A stretch of 64,000 bases of DNA from Cladocopium goreaui (GCA_947184155.2 CAMXCT020000113.1:637182-701181); one strand, 5' to 3'. Numbered from the stretch's first letter, positions 19,358 through 30,194 are shown. The notes: generated from the sequence alone by a model not told the origin. A program made the numbers and translations.

Positions 19358-20049
19358 CAGTTGCGTTGAAAGCTGGCTGCTCAAACAAAACCCAACTTTG
19401 ATGCACTTGCGTCATACGAAGAGCTTCGTGTCTCGAGCAGCTTGCAAGGTTCCACACTGCCAAAAATGGGATTGCCACGCAACCGCTTTTCGCTTTGGAC
19501 AGGGCCATTCCGAGGCTGTTTTCAATTTCTATTTTAACAGCAGGCGAGACCAAAAACGGGCGCGCCAAATCCACACGTTGGAGCGTGTGGCAACCCTGTT
19601 TTTGGGGTTGCGACATGACGCTCAGAACGCCTCCAGCTGCTTCAAAAGTTCACCAGAAACCACAAAAAAAGCCAAAAAGGATGACACAAACATCCATGTG
19701 CTGAACTGGGGAGGACCACCTTTGGAAGTCCGAAATCTATACACATTTCCAACCCAAAAACCAGCATCAAACAAATCGAACAATTTAATATGTCGTCCGG
19801 ACTCCGTAAGAAAGCGCAAGATGCGCAAGATGCTGTTTTGAAATTTTCATTTCAGTCGCGCTGACAAGGCGTTTGAGATTTTTGAGGTTTTCGAGGTTTT
19901 CAGTTTACTATGCATTTCACAAGATGAACCGCGGTTTTGAGATTTTTGAGGTTTTCAGTTTCAATCGCACTGACAAGGCGTTTGAATTTTTTGTTGTCCA
20001 ACGGGGACTCGGGATACTATAATACTATAAGAAGGGGTCTCCAAGCAGG
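19358..20049 (+). repeat. Left arm of a ~700-bp foldback (long terminal inverted repeat) element
   Basis: It starts CAGTTGCGTTG and is the inverted complement of 20582-20811 joined to 31026-31498; the copia insertion splits the right arm. The inner third (about 19829-20049) contains repeated GAGATTTTTGAGGTTTT-type words. Arm similarity is high with scattered differences. No transposase is inside; the interior is only 532 bp. Confidence 0.7.
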
Positions 20050-20581
20050 TGGCCACCAAGGTCCGGCATCATCCCTCCGAAAGCTCTTAGAATTTTAGTC
20101 CGGATCTGTTCCCAAGTCCCTGCCAAGGTACAAAGTGCTTTTGCATGCGTTAGGAGTCTAGAGGGGCGAAGGGATGAGAGGGAGTCCAAAAACAAAAACG
20201 CATCAAAAGACGAAAACAAAACTGAGCAGTGCGACGCCCAATCGTGACAAAACGATCCACTGCCAACGCAAACGCAGAAAAAAGCATCCGACCAGCAATG
20301 TCGCCGCAGAATCAGCACCTCATGCAGGCCATGCTGCGAAAGTCTGCAACAACAACACCCAAACAATTCCAAACAGCATGGTGCTTTGGCAAAGATGGGC
20401 AGCATGCAGGTGGGGCTGGAGACCTTGAATCAGCAACGGTGTTCCCCGGGATCCTGCCATTCTGTTGGACTTGCAAAAGCACTGCGGTGCTAGTCTTGGT
20501 AAAAAAAGGTCACTGCAGCAATCTCATTTTCGGGGCCGCAAACGCAGTAGCTTTTTGGACTCCAAGAAGTGGTTCTCCCCT
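20050..20581 (+). repeat. Interior of the foldback element, also present as a direct copy at 31499-32030
   Basis: A non-coding stretch starting near GGTCCGGCATCATCC and ending near GACTCCAAGAAGTGGT. A direct, near-identical copy lies immediately outside the right arm (31499-32030), differing by small indels. This gives an arm-interior-arm-interior order. Confidence 0.65.
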
Positions 20582-20811
20582 CCTGCTTGGGGACCCCTTG
20601 TATTATAGTACAGTATCCCAAGTCCCCGTTGGACAAAAAAATCTCAAACGCCTTGTTCAGTGCGATTGAAACTGAAAACCTCAAAAATCTCAAAACTGCA
20701 GTTCATCTTGTGAATTGCATAGTAAACTGAAAACCTCAAAAACCTCAAAAATCTCAAACGCCTTGTCAGCGCGACTGAAACTGAAAATTTCAAAAATCTC
20801 AAAACAGCATC
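20582..20811 (-). repeat. Inner part of the right foldback arm
   Basis: Reverse complement of about 19829-20049. The arm is interrupted at GCATC (20807-20811) by the Ty1/copia element and resumes after the duplicated GCATC at 31021-31025. Confidence 0.7.
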
Positions 20812-21641
20812 TGTGAAAATTTCCGACATCCGTGAGATGAATCCATTGGTCTTTTCTGCATTGGAAGAAGTGAATTTGGTTTTCACCTTGATGGTGAGCT
20901 CAACCGTGATGGTTGACATCGTATTTGCACGTTTCATGTTTTGCACGTTTTATTGGAGATGACGAAACCCAACAACGATATACTTTTCGTCTTCTTTGAG
21001 TACTTTGATTGCACGGAGAACATCGTGAGGATTTGAATTTGTATAGTGACATGGAAAATCAAACCATTTTCCATACCTTTTGCATTAGTTGTCGTCGACG
21101 ACGAACTGCACGAAGGAATCGTGAGAAGATCGTAGAATTCATTTTGTGACTTCGGAAGAAGGAACTTTGTTTGACATTGATCGGAGAAGTTTAGTTTGTT
21201 TTGTCTCTCAATGATGATAGCGAGAGCAACGTTCTGAAAGGCATTCAGAACTGGAGTTGCTAATAGATCTGAGGGAGACATCATGAATCATGTTTTGGTG
21301 CTTGAAATGTTTCAACGTTTTTCAAACACTCAAACTTATTTAAACAAACAAACCATGTCTTGATGTAAAGACTTTTTGTGAGGACATGTGTTTTTGATCG
21401 CTTTTGTGAAAGTTAGCAGAAAGATGCTGACTGGCGACTCCGCATCATTTTGTGTCAAGGCGTGACACACCAACAAGAACCATAGCGACATGAGCAAGAC
21501 ATGTTCCCTTGTTGCTTGTGTGTGTAAAAGTGGCTGAGCTCTGGGAGTGGTTGACTTGGTTGCGTGGACGGTCTTAGTGAGTTAAGGACGACGTCCTGGA
21601 CGCTGACCCAAGTAGGTTTCGAAGGCTGTCGGCCTTCCGCA
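20812..21641 (+). repeat. 5' LTR of the copia element (830 bp)
   Basis: TG...CA ends. By eye it differs from the 3' LTR only by an extra GAC-type triplet near 21098 and one extra T-run/G position near 21200, which fully accounts for the 4-nt length difference. It should contain the element promoter; I see no convincing core-promoter motif. Confidence 0.9.
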
Positions 21642-21657
21642 TGGTAGCGGAGCTGCC
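21642..21657 (+). other. Primer-binding site of the copia element
   Basis: TGGTAGCGGAGCTGCC follows the 5' LTR directly. TGGTA plus a GAGC-like continuation matches the usual copia site complementary to the initiator-Met tRNA 3' end. Confidence 0.7.
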
Positions 21658-21679
21658 TGCTTGCTGCACGTAAGTAGGA

Positions 21680-24600
21680 ATGGATCCAGGTAGTGTGAGC
21701 CAAGGTGTGCAAGGTTGTCCTAGTCCTGGTATGGCTGAAAGAGGTGAAGGAAGTGGTACCGGAAATGGTGGTTGTAACCGTAGTGACGGATTGCCGCCAG
21801 TGCCAAGAACGCCTAGTCAGCAAGGTAGTGGATCTGGGATGGATGGACAAACACCTGAAGTAAGTAACATGCCCCAGCAGCAGCCACAGCAACAACAAGC
21901 AAATGTGTCACAGAACGTACAGGGATTTGCGAGCACGACAAACCTGGATGCAGGTGGTCAGGTAGGTCCGGTGCAGGGATGTCAACAAGGAAATGTCCCC
22001 GGAATGCAAGGACCGGGACCAGCATGGTTTGGTGCGCAATGGATTCCCCAACAACAAACGTTTATGCAACAGAATTCGCAAGCGCGTGTGCCAAGTTATG
22101 GTTGTGCGAGTATGCCTGGTGGACCAAGGTCTGGAGATTTTCCAAACTTAGGAGTGAACCCAATGAGTTGCCAAGGAAACATGCCGAGTGGCCCGGTTGG
22201 AGCGAGCTTGGGAGGTTTGACGCCTCAGGCGGCGCAGATCCAAGAGGTCATGGCCATGTTAGGTAGCATGAGTGAGGGACAGCTACAGACAGTGCAGCAG
22301 CATATGCAAGATCGTTTTGTATCTATGCAACAGAGAAGAGGGGTTCCAGAAGTGTTTGGTGATGGTCTTGGTAGGGCAGCTGATTCGTCGTTTGTGACTC
22401 CACAGCCATTTGATGTTTTGCCTGGTTTTGGTGTTCAACAATCAAATCATGGAAATTCACAGCAATTGGATGTCTTCGCCAAAAGCGAAAAATGGTTGAC
22501 ACCGGCACCAACACCAGTAGGAACTTGGAAGTCAAGAGAAGAAGAGGTGTTAGGTTGGGCTGGCTATTTAGATGAGTTGTCATCCTGGGCAGCTGGTGGA
22601 AGTTTAGAGTTTTCTGTGGAAATCCAGCATAGTAGCCGTTGGCCCGGTCCCATCAGATGGAGTGCGCTCAGTGGAGCACAACAGGCAAGGTCTCGAAGGC
22701 TTATGTCCATCTTAAAAGCTGCGTTTCACGACAACCCCAGGTGTGTGGCGTTGGTGAACGCCTTCAGTGAGGGTGTGGCATTACATGGAGTAGGATCTAG
22801 TGACAGAGTGGCAGTAGCAGTAAACCAACAAGCAAACGGGTTTGAACTGCTTAGGCAACTTACTCTTGAATTTTCTCTGAGGTCAAGATCCGAAGCGCTC
22901 TCACTAAGGACGCAGATTGCAGGGAAATCCTTTGTCCTGGCGGCGACACAGACATCGCCGAGTTCCTTGGTTAGTGATACTATCAGAAGAATTGACTATG
23001 AAGCTGCAAGGTTCTTAAGGTTGTTAGGAACTCTCCCTATGCAGGTGGACACCACAGGACTGAAGCTGGCAGATTCTGACATGCTAGTTGTTCTGTTGAA
23101 AAGCTTGCCTGAGACAGTGAAGAACTATGTGTTCTCCACCACAGCGGCGCAGACAATTACGAGTCCTACAGGAACGCTGCGATGCGGTGGGAAGAGCAAC
23201 AGCGCCTGTTTAGCGATTTTGAGACAACAGGCCACAGCAGGAAAGTGTGGCAGTCAGAAGCACACTGCAGCAGGTTGTACCGCAGACATGAGCAGGATTC
23301 GGTGTTTTAGATGTGGTAAGAATGGACACATCAGCCTCAACTGCCCTGAGAGCAGAGAAAGCAAGGGTAGTGCAAGGACTGACACTTGGGACAAGAAAGG
23401 TTCCAAAGGAAAAGGCTCTAAAGGTAGCAAAGGAAAGGGAAAGAAAGGCAAGTTGAATGAAGTTTCAGAGGATTGGACCGACTGGACTGCAGAGAGTTGG
23501 GACGATGATGACTATTGGTGGCATGACCAATGGCCGGAGAGCTGTGATGGTCAATGGGGAGTTTCGCAGACATGGTGGGACGATGGTTCTGGATGGTATT
23601 GCGACGGGTATGGGTATACCTGGCAACAGGGACCAGTCCAAAGTACGGAACCGAGTGCAAGCCACGACAATAAGTCTGATGTCCAAAAGACTGGCAGTGT
23701 CGGCAGCATGATCATAAATCCTTTGTTGTTTGACATGACATGTGAAACCACTGGAGGTCTTAGGTTTGTGCATGAGCATGAGGTTGCTGACATGGAAACC
23801 GAAAATAGGCTTGTGGCTGATTGCAAAGACTTTGAAAGTGAGTTGGCTGACACGGGTTGTGTGCTGGCAGAGAGCTGCGACAGCTGTACTCGTGAGTCAA
23901 AAGAAGATGAACTGGCTGACATGGGTTGTGTGCTGGCAAGGAGTTGCGACAGCTGTACTCATGAGTCAGAAGAGAAAGATGAGCTGACTGACACAGGTTG
24001 TGTGCTGGCAAGAGGTTGCGACAGCTGTACTTGTGAGTCAGAAGTAGTGAGAAGTGAACTGGCTGACATGGGTTGTGTGCTGGCAAGAGGTTGCGACAGC
24101 TGTACTCATGAGTCAGAGGAAGTTGAAGCGGCTGACATGGGTTGTGTGCTGGCAAGAGGTTGCGACAGCTGTACTCATGAGCCATGGTTTTGTGGTTTGA
24201 AGTGTGGAGATGAAGTTGGACTTGGTGACAGTTCCAACTTAGAGACATGTTTTGTTAATGACCCCAGCCGAGACTTGTGTGCCACTGTACCGATGAAAGT
24301 CGTTTTGGTGCGTGCACATGATTGGTTTGACGACCACAGTGAGGTTTCGGTTGAACAGCAGATTGAACCTTATTTTGAGTTTTTGCGACCTTTGCTTTCA
24401 CAGGTCGCTGACAACACCGATGCTTCTTGGTGGCTTCTTGACTCTGGTGCATCCACAAGTGTTTTGGCTGAGTCGAACTTGTCAGCTTTTAGGTCAGTGC
24501 TGCAGGACAGTGAGGGGTTAGGTGGCTACAAAGCTGCCAATGGATCCTCAGTCAACATGTCAGGCACTGCTGAGATTGGAGTACAGATGCACATGTCAGG

Positions 24601-25717
24601 CACATCAGGTGATGATTGGTGTTGGAAGAAAGCACGTTTGAATGTTTTGGTGGGTTCCATCCGGCACAACATTTTGTCAATCACTTCATTGGCAGATTCG
24701 GGATGGAGATTCACACAAGGTCCAAAAGGTTTTGATTTGTTCCATGAAAAGCTTGGAATGCATTGTCTTGATGTTGCTTATTTTGCCAATTGTCCTTGGG
24801 TTCGTTTGTATCCCGATGTTGGTAGTAGTAGTGCATACAGGTCTGACTTGACTGTGAGTAATACTCATGACTTTTCTGTCGCAGCTGTGTCTGGAGGAGA
24901 CGACAATGAACTGGCACGTCACCGAAGACAGGGACATATTCCATTCAATCCGAACTGTTTGGAGTGTGCCAAGGGTCGTTCCGTTTTTCAGCACAGAAGA
25001 GACAAAGGTGACAGGAAAGAGGTTTCTATTCAGGCCGATTTTGCATTCCTCAAGACATCAGGCGAGATCGCCACAGACGAACTCCCAGGTTCGGTGAAGA
25101 TCCTTGTGTTAACCGAGATGATGTCGAGGTGCATTGGCTATGTGGTGGTTGGAGAAGATGTCGAAGCAGCCAGGAGACAAATTGTTGTATGGCTTCAACA
25201 TTTTGGGTTGACTTCGAAGGCAGTCTCCATTGATGTCCACACCGATAGCGAGAGGGCCGTGGGAGAGATCATTGGATCCTCCACTGGCCGATACACGTTC
25301 GCTATTCGGAGAGCCGCGCCACAACAACATCGATCGATTGGGTCGGCTGAGCGAGCAGTTAGGGAATTAAAAGAATCCTTTTCTGTGTTAAGGGCTGATC
25401 TGAATGCACAAGGGTTGGATGTCACGTTTTCACATGAGAATTTGGTTGATGTTTTGACGTATTTGGCTTTGTGCAACAACCATTTTTCAACATCGAGAGG
25501 TTCAGACAGAAGTCCATTGGAAATGGTTTCAGGAAGGAAGTTATCCAAACCAGTTTCGACTTTGTTTGGTGCTCAGGTTTGGCAGAAATTCCTGATTCAA
25601 TTCGGCAGCATTCACCACTTTCAACAAGGAATGTTGAGTGTACTTTCATTCACATGGGATTGGAACGAGGTCCAGTTGTGCAGGGTCTCATTCGTGTGGA
25701 TGGCAAAGCTGAGTTGA
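21680..25717 (+). CDS. copia gag-protease-integrase segment of the polyprotein
   Basis: ATG at 21680 is the first after the primer-binding site. Order: a Gly/Gln/Met-rich N-terminus; gag; CCHC knuckle CFRCGKNGHISLNC (about 23299-23343); a Lys/Gly stretch and Trp/Asp-rich segment; five ~25-residue Cys repeats (about 23842-24182); aspartic protease DSGAS (D codon at 24440); integrase HHCC zinc finger (about 24916-24970) and DDE core (Asp near 25036 and 25241, Glu near 25347). The true coding frame leaves this ORF near 25578, where GTTTGGCAG replaces an expected GTTTTGGCAG (one T lost); the last ~45 residues are out of frame. Confidence 0.85.
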   Translation: MDPGSVSQGVQGCPSPGMAERGEGSGTGNGGCNRSDGLPPVPRTPSQQGSGSGMDGQTPEVSNMPQQQPQQQQANVSQNVQGFASTTNLDAGGQVGPVQGCQQGNVPGMQGPGPAWFGAQWIPQQQTFMQQNSQARVPSYGCASMPGGPRSGDFPNLGVNPMSCQGNMPSGPVGASLGGLTPQAAQIQEVMAMLGSMSEGQLQTVQQHMQDRFVSMQQRRGVPEVFGDGLGRAADSSFVTPQPFDVLPGFGVQQSNHGNSQQLDVFAKSEKWLTPAPTPVGTWKSREEEVLGWAGYLDELSSWAAGGSLEFSVEIQHSSRWPGPIRWSALSGAQQARSRRLMSILKAAFHDNPRCVALVNAFSEGVALHGVGSSDRVAVAVNQQANGFELLRQLTLEFSLRSRSEALSLRTQIAGKSFVLAATQTSPSSLVSDTIRRIDYEAARFLRLLGTLPMQVDTTGLKLADSDMLVVLLKSLPETVKNYVFSTTAAQTITSPTGTLRCGGKSNSACLAILRQQATAGKCGSQKHTAAGCTADMSRIRCFRCGKNGHISLNCPESRESKGSARTDTWDKKGSKGKGSKGSKGKGKKGKLNEVSEDWTDWTAESWDDDDYWWHDQWPESCDGQWGVSQTWWDDGSGWYCDGYGYTWQQGPVQSTEPSASHDNKSDVQKTGSVGSMIINPLLFDMTCETTGGLRFVHEHEVADMETENRLVADCKDFESELADTGCVLAESCDSCTRESKEDELADMGCVLARSCDSCTHESEEKDELTDTGCVLARGCDSCTCESEVVRSELADMGCVLARGCDSCTHESEEVEAADMGCVLARGCDSCTHEPWFCGLKCGDEVGLGDSSNLETCFVNDPSRDLCATVPMKVVLVRAHDWFDDHSEVSVEQQIEPYFEFLRPLLSQVADNTDASWWLLDSGASTSVLAESNLSAFRSVLQDSEGLGGYKAANGSSVNMSGTAEIGVQMHMSGTSGDDWCWKKARLNVLVGSIRHNILSITSLADSGWRFTQGPKGFDLFHEKLGMHCLDVAYFANCPWVRLYPDVGSSSAYRSDLTVSNTHDFSVAAVSGGDDNELARHRRQGHIPFNPNCLECAKGRSVFQHRRDKGDRKEVSIQADFAFLKTSGEIATDELPGSVKILVLTEMMSRCIGYVVVGEDVEAARRQIVVWLQHFGLTSKAVSIDVHTDSERAVGEIIGSSTGRYTFAIRRAAPQQHRSIGSAERAVRELKESFSVLRADLNAQGLDVTFSHENLVDVLTYLALCNNHFSTSRGSDRSPLEMVSGRKLSKPVSTLFGAQVWQKFLIQFGSIHHFQQGMLSVLSFTWDWNEVQLCRVSFVWMAKLS

Positions 25718-27069
25718 TGCGTTTTGTAGCTAGGAACATCAGGGCTATTTCACCTTTGAGATGGGATTTGAATTCGGGACAGGGAGTTTTGACTCAATTT
25801 GACACTGGGACTGTAGGTAGTAGACCCCAAATTGTGAATGACAGTGGGACTGCACCAGCTGATATGAGTCAGCTACCTCCTGAAGAGTTGCGAAAGTTGA
25901 AAGGCCAGAGTTTGCCGGCACCTTCACAGCCCAAACTTGTCTTGCCAGAGTCCAGCAGTGTGAAGAAGAAATCTGGTGAGTTGCGTTTGGCGCCAGCAGT
26001 GCCGTTAGCAAGATCGAACGTTGTCGTGACTCCACAGGAAGTTCCAGCAGAGCCGTCTCGAGTTTCTGTTACTCCATCTCCTACGTCACCAGCAGATACT
26101 GCAGATGTAGCTATTGGTAGTCCTGAGAGTTCTGAAAGAACTTCACCTGACGTATCACGTTTTGAACCGACTCGTCGATGTCCAGCATGTGAGAGTGGCA
26201 TGGAAGCACCTGGTATTAGGCACAACAAGGAATGTAGGAAGCGTTTTGCTGAGTTTGAGGAACAACGGAGAAAGGAAAGACGTGTTGAACCTGCACTCTC
26301 TCCGGAGAGCCCTGTAGTTGTACCCCAGGTTCAGGTGCCAGTAGAAGAGGTCGATGATGAAGAATTGGTACCAACACCTGAGTCCGCTCGGCGACAGCCG
26401 GAAACACAGGTTGAGTACACTAGAAGGTTTAAAAGGAAAGCTGAAACCGACCGAGAACAGTTGGAAAGAGAGATCCGTGAAGATTCTGAGGAACTGCTTC
26501 AAACAAACATGGATTTTGATTGGTTTTGGGTTGGTAGTGGTGAGCCTGTGTTGGTTGCGAGTTTAGGTACACTTGAAGGTCCAGCGTCTTTTGCTCCGGC
26601 AACATCTCCAGAAATGTTTTCTGGTTCTCTTGATTCTGTTTGTTTCAATCGAGGCAATGAGCATGATTTTGTGAAGATGCGTCTTGGAGGTCAGGATGTC
26701 TTGGTTTGGAAACCGGACAGTATCATAGATGACCAGAGTTTGCAAGAGCTTGATTTGGAACAAGGTTTCAAGGGTATGCAGGAAGAGGTTAGGAACTTGG
26801 AACACTGCAAGACTGGCCGCATCATCACCCAGTCAGAACTGGACGATATGAAGAAGGCTGTTCCGAACCTTCGTTTGATCCAGTCAAGGTGGGTTGCAGC
26901 TTACAAAAGCAGTGAGAGGGTTCGAACCAGGATTGTTGCGAAGGACTTCAATCGTGGCTCCTCAGCTAGATCTTTGGGATTTAGTAGTCCTACCCCTTCG
27001 ATTGAAAGTGTTCATTTGGTGCTTGCAATGGCAGCGACAGGAAGATGCTTTTGCGTGCATTGGACGTGA
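25579..27069 (+). CDS. copia linker and start of reverse transcriptase (second frame)
   Basis: It continues the polyprotein after the frameshift near 25578 (LAEIPDSIRQHSP, FIHMGLERGPVVQGL). A Pro/Ser/Glu-rich linker includes CPACESGM...HNKEC, a possible small zinc site. The reverse transcriptase N-terminus begins at SRWVAAYKSSERVRTRIVAKD (about 26884). Coding sense leaves this frame near 27045, where the expected LRALDVSHAFMHS appears in the next frame, so a second frameshift interrupts the polymerase domain. Confidence 0.75.
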   Translation: MAEIPDSIRQHSPLSTRNVECTFIHMGLERGPVVQGLIRVDGKAELMRFVARNIRAISPLRWDLNSGQGVLTQFDTGTVGSRPQIVNDSGTAPADMSQLPPEELRKLKGQSLPAPSQPKLVLPESSSVKKKSGELRLAPAVPLARSNVVVTPQEVPAEPSRVSVTPSPTSPADTADVAIGSPESSERTSPDVSRFEPTRRCPACESGMEAPGIRHNKECRKRFAEFEEQRRKERRVEPALSPESPVVVPQVQVPVEEVDDEELVPTPESARRQPETQVEYTRRFKRKAETDREQLEREIREDSEELLQTNMDFDWFWVGSGEPVLVASLGTLEGPASFAPATSPEMFSGSLDSVCFNRGNEHDFVKMRLGGQDVLVWKPDSIIDDQSLQELDLEQGFKGMQEEVRNLEHCKTGRIITQSELDDMKKAVPNLRLIQSRWVAAYKSSERVRTRIVAKDFNRGSSARSLGFSSPTPSIESVHLVLAMAATGRCFCVHWT

Positions 27070-29099
27070 GTCATGCCTTCATGCATAGCCCATTGGGAAC
27101 TGGTGTACATGTTGTCTTGAAAATGCCGTTGTCGATTAGCTTTCCATCAGGTGAAGCGACCTAATATTTGCTTGAAAAGGCATTGAACGGGTTACGTGAT
27201 GCTTCACTGGCATGGTTGCAGCTTTTGACATTTACGGTTGAACATGTAGGCCTTTGGTCTGATTCGTTGGAACCATGTGTGTATGGTGGACAGATCGTGA
27301 AAGATGGTCATGAGATTGGGTTTTGTTTGTGTGTTGTGTATGTTGATGACATTCTGTTGTTGTCGACCACGAAGGAAGCCGAAGAACATGTGGTTGCAAC
27401 TTTGTCGTCTGTAGTGCCTGTGAAGACAACTGGAGAGATCGGAGAAGAGGGAGGATCCCTGACCTTTATTGGTCGTGTCATCAAAAGAGAAAGAGATTCC
27501 CCTGAGATCACTCTGGGTGTCGATCCACATTATCTTGACTCTACGTTTCTGGATTATGGTGTTACTCGTGGGTCTGAGAATGTTCCTGACATTTCGGGAC
27601 ATCTTGAGAAGACACTCACGGATAGCAACTTTCAGAAACCTTTGTCAGATGAAGCATACTCACGCTTCAGAAAGGCGTTGGGAAAATTGCTTTGGTTGTC
27701 ACAGGTGCGTCATGACTTGAAGACATGGATGTCTGTTCTTGGGACACAGCAAGCGAAACCGATGCACGGAACTGAACAAGCATTGAAAGCGGTCTTGAGA
27801 TTCTTGTATGTTGACATGCATGCATGCTTGTGTTTACCGAGCAGAGATGAGACCATCATGAGTCAGGTTGACGATGCTCAACTGAGATCAGTCCATCTTC
27901 ACTCTTTCAGCGACGCTTCACACGCGCCATACCGTTTCAACAACCGCAAAGGTGTTAGCGGTGGAGCTGTTTTCTTTGAGAGGTCATTGGTAAGGTCTCT
28001 GAGCCGACAGCAACAAGCTTTGAGCTTGAGTTCATGTGAGGCAGAGCTCTATGGTTTGCAATCAGTGTGTCAAGAAAGTGTTGCGTTTGGAAGACTGGTT
28101 CACCGTCTTCTTTTTGCACTTCATGAGATCGATGAGCCAGAAGAAGTTGTGATTTGGTTGGAGAGCGATTCAAGCTCCGCATTGCAACTTGTGAGATCCA
28201 TGGACGTGCCACGACGTTCGCGACACATTGAAATAAGATTGCATTGGTTACGAGAGCAGATGAGAGAGGGTTTGTTGAAATTGAGACACAGGAGTGGTGT
28301 TGAAAATCCAGCAGATCTTTTCACTAAATGCTTGAGTGCTAAAGCTTTCTATAAACACCGCTACGCTCTTGGGATTGTTGTTCCAGATGGTTTGACAGCT
28401 GAGTTAGCAGAACTTCGTGAGCTGTGTGTGTTGCAGCAGGTGTTGACTCAGGGTTCTTCAATTGCGATTGTGGAACTGTGTTGTTCGGAACGTTCGAACT
28501 TGAAAAAAGTCTGTGAAGTTTCGAAGGTCCCATACATTGGTGTAGTTGCTAAGGTGCAGAGTTCTGGAACGTTGAGTCGTGTAACTGTTTGCATTCGACA
28601 GTGGAAGAATTCGTCATGTCCACCTTGGGTGCATATTCATGCATCGACTCTTTGTGGAAGTGGAAGCCCGCTTCGCAATTTTAATCCGGACTCAGTCACT
28701 GAAAAGGACCAGGAATGGGATGAGATCATCAACGCGATTGGTGGCTACTTCAAACATGCAGACTCATGTTCGTTTGAGCTTCCAGAACGAAATACCATTT
28801 GGTCCCGACCTGAGACAGTGAGTCTTTTGCAGAGTTTTGACATGAGGCATGAGGCTTTGGTGAGGTTGTGCAAGACTGGATGTCAGAACAAGGATGGTAT
28901 TCCGATTGGAAAGACATTGAAATTTGTTTCCAATTCAGCCTGGTTTGCATTAAATCTTCACTCCAAACTTTCTACATGCACATGTCAGACTCATGCAGAA
29001 CTTTATCAAATCAACTATACTGAAACAGCGTTTTACAACCGAAAGTTGGCAAGATACATTTTGATTGCAGTCAAACATGCTTCGAAGAAGAAGAGTTGA
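27046..29099 (+). CDS. copia reverse transcriptase core, RNase H and methyltransferase-like C-terminus (third frame, one stop)
   Basis: From about 27046 the frame carries LDVSHAFMHS, then a TAA at 27162-27164 before LLEKALNGLRDASLAW. The catalytic motif YVDD is at 27339-27350. RNase H follows, with SFSDASHAP (Asp), SSCEAELYGL (Glu), WLESDSSSA (Asp) and NPADLFTK. Beyond the usual copia end, about 220 further residues (28450-29096) include VELCCSERSNL (motif-I-like), HASTLCGSGSPL (motif-IV-like) and SFELPERNTIW. I read these as a divergent SAM-dependent methyltransferase fold. As read, no intact reverse transcriptase can be translated. Confidence 0.8.
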
Positions 29100-29438
29100 A
29101 TTTGCGTTTGAAAGGGGGCCCTGTGACAGAGAAAGAGACAGAAGTTGGTACCATGTTTCATTCCGTTTCATTTCTGTTTGCACGTTGTTTTCAAACAAAC
29201 GTTGCCAAAGACAAACAGGAGTTTTTCACCATGTTTCATTTTGTGCAGAGTTGTGTTGCGCGATGCTGTAAGATGCAGTGTGTGTGTGCGCAGCGCAAAA
29301 CAATCTGAAAGGTAACTGATCCTATCACGACTGTGATGGCGGTTCGACACTTCGTTTCACGTTCTAGGTTGATTGCTCCTAAGAGTTTAGCCACGGTCTA
29401 GTGCTTTTTCACTACCGGACGCGGTTTGGTTTGTAGCC

Positions 29439-30020
29439 ATGGCCAAGTCTGGATGGACAGATGAAGATGAGAAAGCTTTGCTTGGTCTTCTTCAGAAGAA
29501 GTGGCACAGTGAGAATTCAGGGTCAGGCTATGCAGCCGGATCCAGTATTTTGACTCCTTTGGAGAGTCAAGGAGCAATGACAGATGGAAGCAAGCGACTT
29601 CGTGAGGCTCTGGATGATGATGAATTCGATGTGATTTCTTCGGCAGCTGAACCTTTGAGTGCGCAGTTGCCTGTGATGCCTATCCCAATCTTTCCTGGGA
29701 TCGCCGACAAGGTCCTTGATCAGCTTACTGCTGATTTGGTGCCTGAAGGCATGAGTTTTCGAGATTGGAGCAGAACGAAGTTTGCGTTTGGAAAGTTTGC
29801 CAACGAGGGCAAAACATACCGTGAGGTATATGTCGATGATGAGATGGCCGGATATTGCAAATGGAGTATGAATCACCTGGGAAACAAGAGTACGAGTCCA
29901 ATTGCAAAGGATTGGTATTCTTTTCTCTGCGCATGCAAGGTTGTGGAGGACTCTGGAAAGGTTGGAAAGCCAAAGGGTTGCTTCACTGGAACTTCAGCGC
30001 AGAGGCAGCTAGGTGATTGA
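29439..30020 (+). CDS. Accessory ORF between pol and 3' LTR of the copia element
   Basis: 193 residues, ATG in good context (GCCATGG), 340 nt after pol and 174 nt before the 3' LTR. The N-terminus SGWTDEDEKALLGLLQKKW resembles the start of a Myb/SANT-type helix. The C-terminal half has FGKFANEGKTYREVYVDD...YCKW, which fits the short FGK..GKT[YF].EV..D..Y..W pattern of ExoX-C/DUF3820-like domains. This ORF is intact while gag-pol is broken. A third ORF here is not part of the standard copia plan. Nucleic-acid binding is a reasonable guess only. Confidence 0.65.
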   Translation: MAKSGWTDEDEKALLGLLQKKWHSENSGSGYAAGSSILTPLESQGAMTDGSKRLREALDDDEFDVISSAAEPLSAQLPVMPIPIFPGIADKVLDQLTADLVPEGMSFRDWSRTKFAFGKFANEGKTYREVYVDDEMAGYCKWSMNHLGNKSTSPIAKDWYSFLCACKVVEDSGKVGKPKGCFTGTSAQRQLGD

Positions 30021-30184
30021 GAATATCCTCATTGGTGCAAAGGTGAAGAAAGACTATGAGCTGGTTGTTCATTGGATGGTGGACAACGGGACAAGTCATA
30101 CTATATGTATTGACCTATCGAACTTGGGCGATATGTGCTGAAGTCTGGATGGGTTATAGCTTGTATATGGAATGGAGTTCATCT

Positions 30185-30194
30185 GAAAAGGGGG
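30185..30194 (+). other. Polypurine tract of the copia element
   Basis: GAAAAGGGGG lies directly against the TG of the 3' LTR, the expected site of plus-strand priming. Confidence 0.8.

Noticed and set aside
21455-21898. - strand ORF over the 5' LTR and gag start
   Set aside because: Antisense to LTR and gag; the similar ORF at the 3' LTR is just the repeated LTR.
23760-24248. - strand ORF with repeated LLPAHNPCQP
   Set aside because: Antisense shadow of the five Cys repeats in gag-pol.
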